A stretch of DNA of 56,611 nt from Brevibacillus massiliensis. Lineage in GTDB: Bacteria; Bacillota; Bacilli; Brevibacillales; Brevibacillaceae. Location: positions 40,918 to 97,528 of the forward strand of contig NZ_HE978549.1 in the NCBI RefSeq assembly GCF_000311785.1, given 5' to 3'. Position numbers and translations under genes: made by a program. This document shows positions 52,239-56,611 of this stretch, piece after piece; position 1 is the stretch's first letter; each line of letters starts with the position of its first letter. The notes under the pieces are model-generated. The model was not told where the DNA came from. It searched no databases and worked only from the letters and a program-made list of their open reading frames with translations.

Positions 52239-54182
52239 TCATGGAAACGGATGGGGATGTGGATTCAGCTGCTCAGGCGTCAGCGGCTGCTTCGTATACC
52301 CAAGTTCAGCCGGTACTCGCAAAACCCGCTCCAGCCCAGTCACCCGCGTCAAGTGATAGCCAAACGTCATCGGCAGCATCCCCGGAATCAGCACTTTCAC
52401 GCAATACAGTCCGTTTCGCAGGATTTCCGGGGAAGTCTGGTCGACCACGATCACATCGAGCTTCAAACGGCGGAACGCCTGAAGAAGCTCCTTCAGGTCA
52501 TCGGTCAAGTCCGCATTCCCTGCTTTCTTTTTATATTCCTGGTCAAATGCTTGCAGCGGACGATTTTCATCCAACAAGAAGTGCAGACGCTCTTCCGCTT
52601 CCGGCAAGCTGTACAGCATGGAGTGATCTTCCATCTTTTTCACCAGGGTTGGATCGTGCAGCATTTGCCTATACGTATCCCGGTTGGCCTCAAATTTGTC
52701 GTCAAGGCTGATCAGCATGCTGGCCACCTCATAGATCGAGCCTTTTACCGCCCGAATCGGGTCGGGGTGGGCTCCGGCCGCGCAGATCAGATTGACTCCC
52801 TTTTGCTTCCTGTTTTTCGCGATCGTCCAAACGCTTGGAATCCCATGCTCCAGCGTGGCGTTAAACAGGTACAGATCATAGCCCGCTACCGCCCGCACAC
52901 GTTCAATCATCAACCGCAATTCCGGGTCGTTTGCGGAATCAGGGTCAAGGCGCGGGAGAGGCAGCTTCGCATACCAGGCAAGCAGGAACGCATCTCTCTC
53001 TACCACTTCCAAAATGCCGTAGAAAATGGCCTCCTCCAAACTTCCCCCCAACGCGCAGCCGTTGGAGGTTTCATAGACGAAGCCGTGCCCGCAGCCCACG
53101 CTGTAATAGGCGAGTAATTCAGGAACCAGGATCGGACTCTCTTGTAAAAAAGAATAGCCCCATACCCAATCGATGGGCGCGTCAGGAGAATACGATTCAA
53201 ACGGAAAATCGGGAAGCTCGTACTGTTCTTTCGAGTGCAGCCCAATCTTCACAGGATCAAGCGCCTGTTCCGCCAGATTGCGGTAACTGTCGCGGATGAC
53301 CGTCCGTTTGCCGCGGGGCGATATTCCGCAATACCGCTCCAATGCTTCCAAAATCGCGGTAAGCTCGCTTTCGGCATAGGAATGAGTCCGCCCTGCTGTC
53401 GCCTCATCCCCGATAAACAGCGGCAGATTCACGCTCACATCGGCAAACGGGGAGATGAGATCGCGAATTTTCCCATTGATAAAGCCAGTCCGATAATCGA
53501 GATAATCGCTGATCAGGACTTCCTTCAAGCCGCCCATCGGACGGCAGCGGTAGCTGTCAGCGCTGACTTTTGGGCTGGGCTGCAGCGAGATTTGCGCGGT
53601 GATCGCAGAATCGTCGGGCAATTGACCGCATATGCTGCACATCGGGTCAGGCAGAATGAAATGGCGCGAACACTTTAATGTTTTCAAGTTGAACAAAAAT
53701 ACCCGTCCTTCCGACAGAGGCCGATTGCCCTGCAGCACTCTTTGCACCTCACCCTCGATCAGATAAGCCATCTGCAAGAGCCCTGAGCGAGAGGCCCATA
53801 GATCACGCGGTACCCCGCCTCGCTCATCCAGGACCTGCCGGAGTTTCCAGTTTTCCTCGCGATCGGGTCCGGCCATGAATTGCCGCATGTCCGCACACTG
53901 CGAGCATCCCGGAGTACCCGGACGAACCAAAGGTCCAACAATGCCTTCGCCAAATAAAACGGAGCCGCGGAGCCAAGGGACTCCCGCTCGCTGCAAAACT
54001 TCTTCCGCCTCGTGACAAACGGACGGATTCCACCCATCGTGCAGCACCAGTGCCAGATCGGTCGCTTCCCGCACTCCTGCCTTCATATCTCGCTGGCGTT
54101 CCACACGGCACTGGTCAGACAAGGATCGGCACACATAGTCGGCCAACATTCCTTCACCGACCACAAGCACGACAGCGCTCAT
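52239..54182 (-). CDS. TOMM cyclodehydratase: leader-binding E1-like domain fused to YcaO
   Basis: A 647-residue fused cyclodehydratase that converts Cys (Ser/Thr) of the precursor core to azolines with ATP. The N-terminal part (1-200) is the ThiF/E1-like partner with a zinc tetrad Cys93/Cys96 (PGCSQCADM) and Cys182/Cys185 (MCSICG). The YcaO domain follows: SYAESELTAILEALER (269-283) and SLEEAIFYGILEVVERD (381-397) supply the Mg/ATP ligands, and the chain ends LNPHPHPFP, the PxPxP tail found in azoline-forming YcaO enzymes. The start overlaps the ThiF-like gene stop (ATGA-type). All catalytic motifs look intact. Confidence 0.94.
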   Translation of the reverse strand: MSAVVLVVGEGMLADYVCRSLSDQCRVERQRDMKAGVREATDLALVLHDGWNPSVCHEAEEVLQRAGVPWLRGSVLFGEGIVGPLVRPGTPGCSQCADMRQFMAGPDREENWKLRQVLDERGGVPRDLWASRSGLLQMAYLIEGEVQRVLQGNRPLSEGRVFLFNLKTLKCSRHFILPDPMCSICGQLPDDSAITAQISLQPSPKVSADSYRCRPMGGLKEVLISDYLDYRTGFINGKIRDLISPFADVSVNLPLFIGDEATAGRTHSYAESELTAILEALERYCGISPRGKRTVIRDSYRNLAEQALDPVKIGLHSKEQYELPDFPFESYSPDAPIDWVWGYSFLQESPILVPELLAYYSVGCGHGFVYETSNGCALGGSLEEAIFYGILEVVERDAFLLAWYAKLPLPRLDPDSANDPELRLMIERVRAVAGYDLYLFNATLEHGIPSVWTIAKNRKQKGVNLICAAGAHPDPIRAVKGSIYEVASMLISLDDKFEANRDTYRQMLHDPTLVKKMEDHSMLYSLPEAEERLHFLLDENRPLQAFDQEYKKKAGNADLTDDLKELLQAFRRLKLDVIVVDQTSPEILRNGLYCVKVLIPGMLPMTFGYHLTRVTGLERVLRVPAELGYTKQPLTPEQLNPHPHPFP

Positions 54183-56095
54183 CGCGAACCCTCCTCTCTT
54201 ATCGCCACGCCGAACACGCCTGCAAGCTCCTCTTGTAAAAACGGTTCGATTGCCAGATCGAGGACCACGAGCCGCTTCTTGTTCTGTTTCAAGTTCTGCA
54301 AGGCTGACTGCAAAACTTCAGATTGAGCCGTCTCTTCATATGCGGGGAAAATCGCCCTTTGCCGCACCGTTTCGGAAAGCAGCACGGACGAGGCCTCCAA
54401 CGCTTCGTTCCGCATACCCGCCGATTGAGTTTGCGCCTTCATCAGAGCCTGCTGCAGCGCTTTTCGCAGCGCTGCTGTCACATGCAGGTCAACGCTGCCA
54501 TACCAGCGTTCGTTTGTCCCCACCCAAACGACTGGAAAGCCGAAGACTTCAACGCCCAAACCGATCGTCGGCGCTCCCTGCATGATGGTGAGTGCTTCCA
54601 AATAAAACTGACAGCGACCATCTTCCACCCCGCTTGCTTCCACTGGAAAAACAATCGGCTTTTGAACCAGCTGTTGGTTGGCCAACTCCTCGGCCAAACA
54701 TTTTTGCAACCCTCTGCCAATGCCTTCCGCAACCGTTTCTCCCGCTCCCACGCCAACGCCGGCATACCCCTGCGGCTCTATCAACCGCGTCACGTACGCT
54801 TCGATTCCAACGAGACCTGCTTCCCGCCGCGCCTCCTCATGTGTCAAACCTGCGCAGACTACATCCGGCAGCAGCTCTGCCGGTCCCCGTGAGAGCGGAT
54901 CAACCGCCTGCACGCGGCACAGAGCCAGCGGCAGCTGCTTCATATCGCCTTCATCCAAGATATGGAGAATCCCTGATTCTGCCGATGTCACCGAGTTGAA
55001 AAAAGCAAACAATCCAGTCGACTCGCTTCTGTCGGAACTCGCAGCGAACAGCAGCTCAAGGTTTTGAATCTCTTCGGGCGCTTTTTGTCCGGTCACCAGG
55101 GGATGGGGAATAAATGAATACCAGGTCCCTTCCAATGTCTCCAAATCAAGCAGAAAGAATGTATTCTTCCATTCCGACTCGTACACTCCTATCACCATTT
55201 TCAGCCATTCAAACACGAGCACATTGGCCAACATGGCTCCGGCCGTGGAAGAGAAGGCAATCTGCTCTGAATCTTTGCAAATCGCGGAGCGGTGGATGCG
55301 ACGCAGCGCCGACTCCCAACAGCCCTCAGAGTCCGGATGCACGAGCGGACCGGCCAAACCGGCTTGAAACAAGCACGTGGCGGGGGCAAATACCTTGCGC
55401 TCCTCCCGGCAAATGGCATGAAGCATGCGCAGTTCCTCAAGATCGCCCTCCTGCGAGACATAAAAGATCGAATCAAACGGCCCTGCTGCCTCCCGCCAAA
55501 AGCCCTCCTTCTCCTGCTGCAGGGCCACCTCCCCGATCTCTACCTCCGGGTCCGATTTGCGGGCGTGCTCTGCAAGTTCCACCAGCCTCTGCCGATTGGT
55601 CGGCATTGAGTCCGTAATCAGCACATGAAACTTGGGCAATCCCGATTCAAGCAGGGCGGCAACCAACGAAACAAAAAACGGCCCAGAGCCGATCGCCAGC
55701 ACCTTGGACTGACGATATGTCTCAAAACGGTGCATACCCGATCCGCCGAAACTGTCCAAAAATTCAATTTGCGATGCGTATGTTTTGCGCACCTCCTCTG
55801 GCAGTTGATGCGGCCTGTCTTGGCTTACATCCCGCACAAATCCATTTTGGTACAAGCTCTCTGCAATCTCATATACTCTGTCACGGTATTCATCCGGCAA
55901 TCCATCTGTCAGATCGTGCAGCGTGTGCTCCCCGTTTAATACCGGAATCAACTTTTCGAGCCACTGATCAATGGCGCTGCCTTCCATACGAAACGACCCA
56001 AGGTTATTCCGAAAATATACGCTGCCTTGCGGGTCAGGGAGAAAAAACGTGTCCCCTTTCACTTTCAAACGCATTGAAGGGTTTACACTTGCCAT
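54179..56095 (-). CDS. ThiF-like thiazole-containing bacteriocin maturation protein (RRE-containing)
   Basis: A 638-residue protein of the putative thiazole-containing bacteriocin maturation family (ocin_ThiF_like). Residues about 10-90 look like a PqqD-type winged helix (RRE): DTFFLPDPQGSVYFRNNLGS... through SLYQNGFVRDV. Next comes a Rossmann domain with a degenerate turn VLAIGSGPFFVSLVAALLES, and then a YcaO-partner-like C-terminal region (GYAGVGVGAGETVAEGIGRG). It probably binds the leader peptide and presents the precursor to the YcaO enzyme. ATG 56095 with GGAGGAG 4 nt upstream. Translationally coupled to the YcaO gene. Confidence 0.9.
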   Translation of the reverse strand: MASVNPSMRLKVKGDTFFLPDPQGSVYFRNNLGSFRMEGSAIDQWLEKLIPVLNGEHTLHDLTDGLPDEYRDRVYEIAESLYQNGFVRDVSQDRPHQLPEEVRKTYASQIEFLDSFGGSGMHRFETYRQSKVLAIGSGPFFVSLVAALLESGLPKFHVLITDSMPTNRQRLVELAEHARKSDPEVEIGEVALQQEKEGFWREAAGPFDSIFYVSQEGDLEELRMLHAICREERKVFAPATCLFQAGLAGPLVHPDSEGCWESALRRIHRSAICKDSEQIAFSSTAGAMLANVLVFEWLKMVIGVYESEWKNTFFLLDLETLEGTWYSFIPHPLVTGQKAPEEIQNLELLFAASSDRSESTGLFAFFNSVTSAESGILHILDEGDMKQLPLALCRVQAVDPLSRGPAELLPDVVCAGLTHEEARREAGLVGIEAYVTRLIEPQGYAGVGVGAGETVAEGIGRGLQKCLAEELANQQLVQKPIVFPVEASGVEDGRCQFYLEALTIMQGAPTIGLGVEVFGFPVVWVGTNERWYGSVDLHVTAALRKALQQALMKAQTQSAGMRNEALEASSVLLSETVRQRAIFPAYEETAQSEVLQSALQNLKQNKKRLVVLDLAIEPFLQEELAGVFGVAIREEGSR

Positions 56096-56242
56096 TGCAC
56101 TCCTCCATTCTCGGATGTCGCATTTGACGTCACTTTCACTGATATCCTATGTACTCCTCATTGTCCTTCTTGCCTATTGTTTGTGAAATCCGAATCAGAA
56201 AACCCTGAAAAACTTTTTACATTCCGATATGGAACGAAAAGA

Positions 56243-56279
56243 ACCCCTGCCAGCCCAAATTTCTGCTGTGTACAGGGGT
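56243..56279 (-). terminator. Attenuator-like hairpin between precursor and maturation genes
   Basis: ACCCCTG-c-CAGC ... GCTG-tgta-CAGGGGT (56243-56279) followed on the minus strand by TTCTTTTCG. A weak terminator at this place would let the precursor mRNA be made in excess over the enzymes, as in many RiPP operons. Confidence 0.65.
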
Positions 56280-56349
56280 ACCCTTGCTTTATGAAGGGAT
56301 CCATCACGGTTGTTGCACCGATAGAAAAACGGGTCTTTTACCCTTATCC

Positions 56350-56574
56350 TCAAAAACCACCGCATCTGAAGCAACGTTCACCACATCTGAAGCAACGTTC
56401 ACCGCATCTGAAGCAGCGTTCACCGCATCTGAAGCAACGTTCACCGCATCTTCCACACCGTTCGCCACAACGCTGTGGAGGATCATTGCTTTCGCAATAG
56501 CCCGAGGACGACATTTCGCCCGCCCAGAAATCACCAAGATGCAATCCGCGGAGCTCTTTTTTAAAATCACCCAT
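56350..56574 (-). CDS. Heterocycloanthracin/sonorensin-type RiPP precursor with Cys heptad repeat
   Basis: A 74-residue peptide from ATG 56574 with AGAGGTGGG 8 nt upstream. Leader (about 1-34): MGDFKKELRGLHLGDFWAGE, with the F-x2-EL-x2-L-x-L-x-DF-x2-GE pattern of the heterocycloanthracin/sonorensin family. Core (35-74): five heptads C-G-E-R-C-F/G-R at residues 36-70, then CGGF; Cys at 36, 40, 43, 47, 50, 54, 57, 61, 64, 68 and 71, so 11 cyclisable residues. Cys27 lies outside the repeat. It is the first gene of the YcaO/SagB operon, so it is almost certainly the substrate. Known members mostly have C-x-x repeats rich in Gly/Trp; the Arg/Glu-rich 4+3 spacing here is unusual. Confidence 0.9.
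   Translation of the reverse strand: MGDFKKELRGLHLGDFWAGEMSSSGYCESNDPPQRCGERCGRCGERCFRCGERCFRCGERCFRCGERCFRCGGF
56362..56466. repeat. Five tandem 21-bp repeats encoding the RiPP core
   Basis: Units start at 56362, 56383, 56404, 56425 and 56446. The first four differ at one or two positions (GCATCTGAAGCAACGTTCAC pattern); the fifth is diverged (GCATCTTCCACACCGTTCGC). Each unit encodes G-E-R-C-F-R-C (the fifth G-E-R-C-G-R-C) on the minus strand. Near-identity at silent sites points to recent duplication. Confidence 0.95.
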
Positions 56575-56611
56575 TTTTACAACCCACCTCTAAAAAATTA
56601 TTTGTAGGTTA

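Noticed and set aside
56362..56466. Possible CRISPR array from regular 21-bp repeats
   Set aside because: Repeats are head-to-tail with no spacers and no cas genes; they encode the RiPP core.
56177..56500. Plus-strand frame with HLKQRSP repeats and minus frame with NVASDAV repeats over the precursor
   Set aside because: Both are other-frame readings of the 21-bp repeats. They lack a ribosome site and the precursor frame has leader, site and operon context.

Overview
The window looks like a chromosomal segment of a spore-former-type Bacillota (class Bacilli; Brevibacillus/Paenibacillaceae-like is my best guess, at low certainty). The reasons are strong AGGAGG-type ribosome binding sites, many GTG/TTG starts, sigma-A promoters with TTGACA boxes, a CcpA-type cre site, LacI, IclR and sigma-54 activator regulators of Gram-positive style, GC-rich hairpin terminators, and a heterocycloanthracin-type thiazole/oxazole RiPP locus. 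It is a metabolic accessory region: catabolic operons one after another, mixed with decayed genes, ending in a natural-product cluster cut by the right window edge.

Layout. 1-0.94 kb: end of a LysR regulator. 1.0-11.8 kb (minus): one long operon, LacI repressor, ribokinase, GATase-like protein, M20 amidohydrolase, ribose-type ABC importer, BtpA/SgcQ TIM barrel, PfkB kinase and a second M20 enzyme. It is driven by a clear promoter with two LacI operators. 11.9-15.4 kb (minus): galactitol-type PTS (IIA, IIC, IIB) with a zinc alcohol dehydrogenase. 15.5-17.1 kb: wrecked helicase gene. 17.4-23.5 kb: sugar-acid catabolic locus, IclR-SDR-FAH hydrolase-TRAP transporter remnant on minus, UxaA-type dehydratase (two subunits, the large one frameshifted) and a semialdehyde dehydrogenase on plus. 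23.8-25.1 kb: truncated eutH, small ORFs and a tRNA-Lys. 25.3-30.2 kb: sigma-54-dependent operon (glutamine-synthetase-like ligase, formamidase-family enzyme, APC permease) divergent from a sensor-less sigma-54 activator. 30.4-33.6 kb: LysR regulator and malate synthase G. 33.8-34.7 kb: gene fragments.

34.7-44.6 kb (minus): AraC regulator followed by a livKHMGF-hutGUI operon, so branched-chain-type amino-acid uptake is combined with histidine degradation; hutG and livM each carry a frameshift. 44.8-46.2 kb: remnant of a Wadjet (JetC/JetD) plasmid-defence system. 46.2-49.3 kb: DUF1904 protein, NUDIX hydrolase, sugar/choline-type nucleotidyltransferase and MurF-like ligase. 49.7-56.6 kb (minus): CPBP protease, SagB-type oxidase, fused leader-binding/YcaO cyclodehydratase, ThiF-like maturation protein and, at the far right, a 74-residue precursor with a Cys-rich heptad repeat, i.e. 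a heterocycloanthracin/sonorensin-type cluster.

Together the intact parts take up sugars, sugar alcohols, sugar acids, amines and histidine and pass products to central metabolism (malate synthase can use glyoxylate). Many genes in the middle are truncated, fused or frameshifted, several of them in G-homopolymers. This needs to be separated into real decay versus assembly error. All functional statements rest on reading the sequence and knowledge of families; no database search was run.
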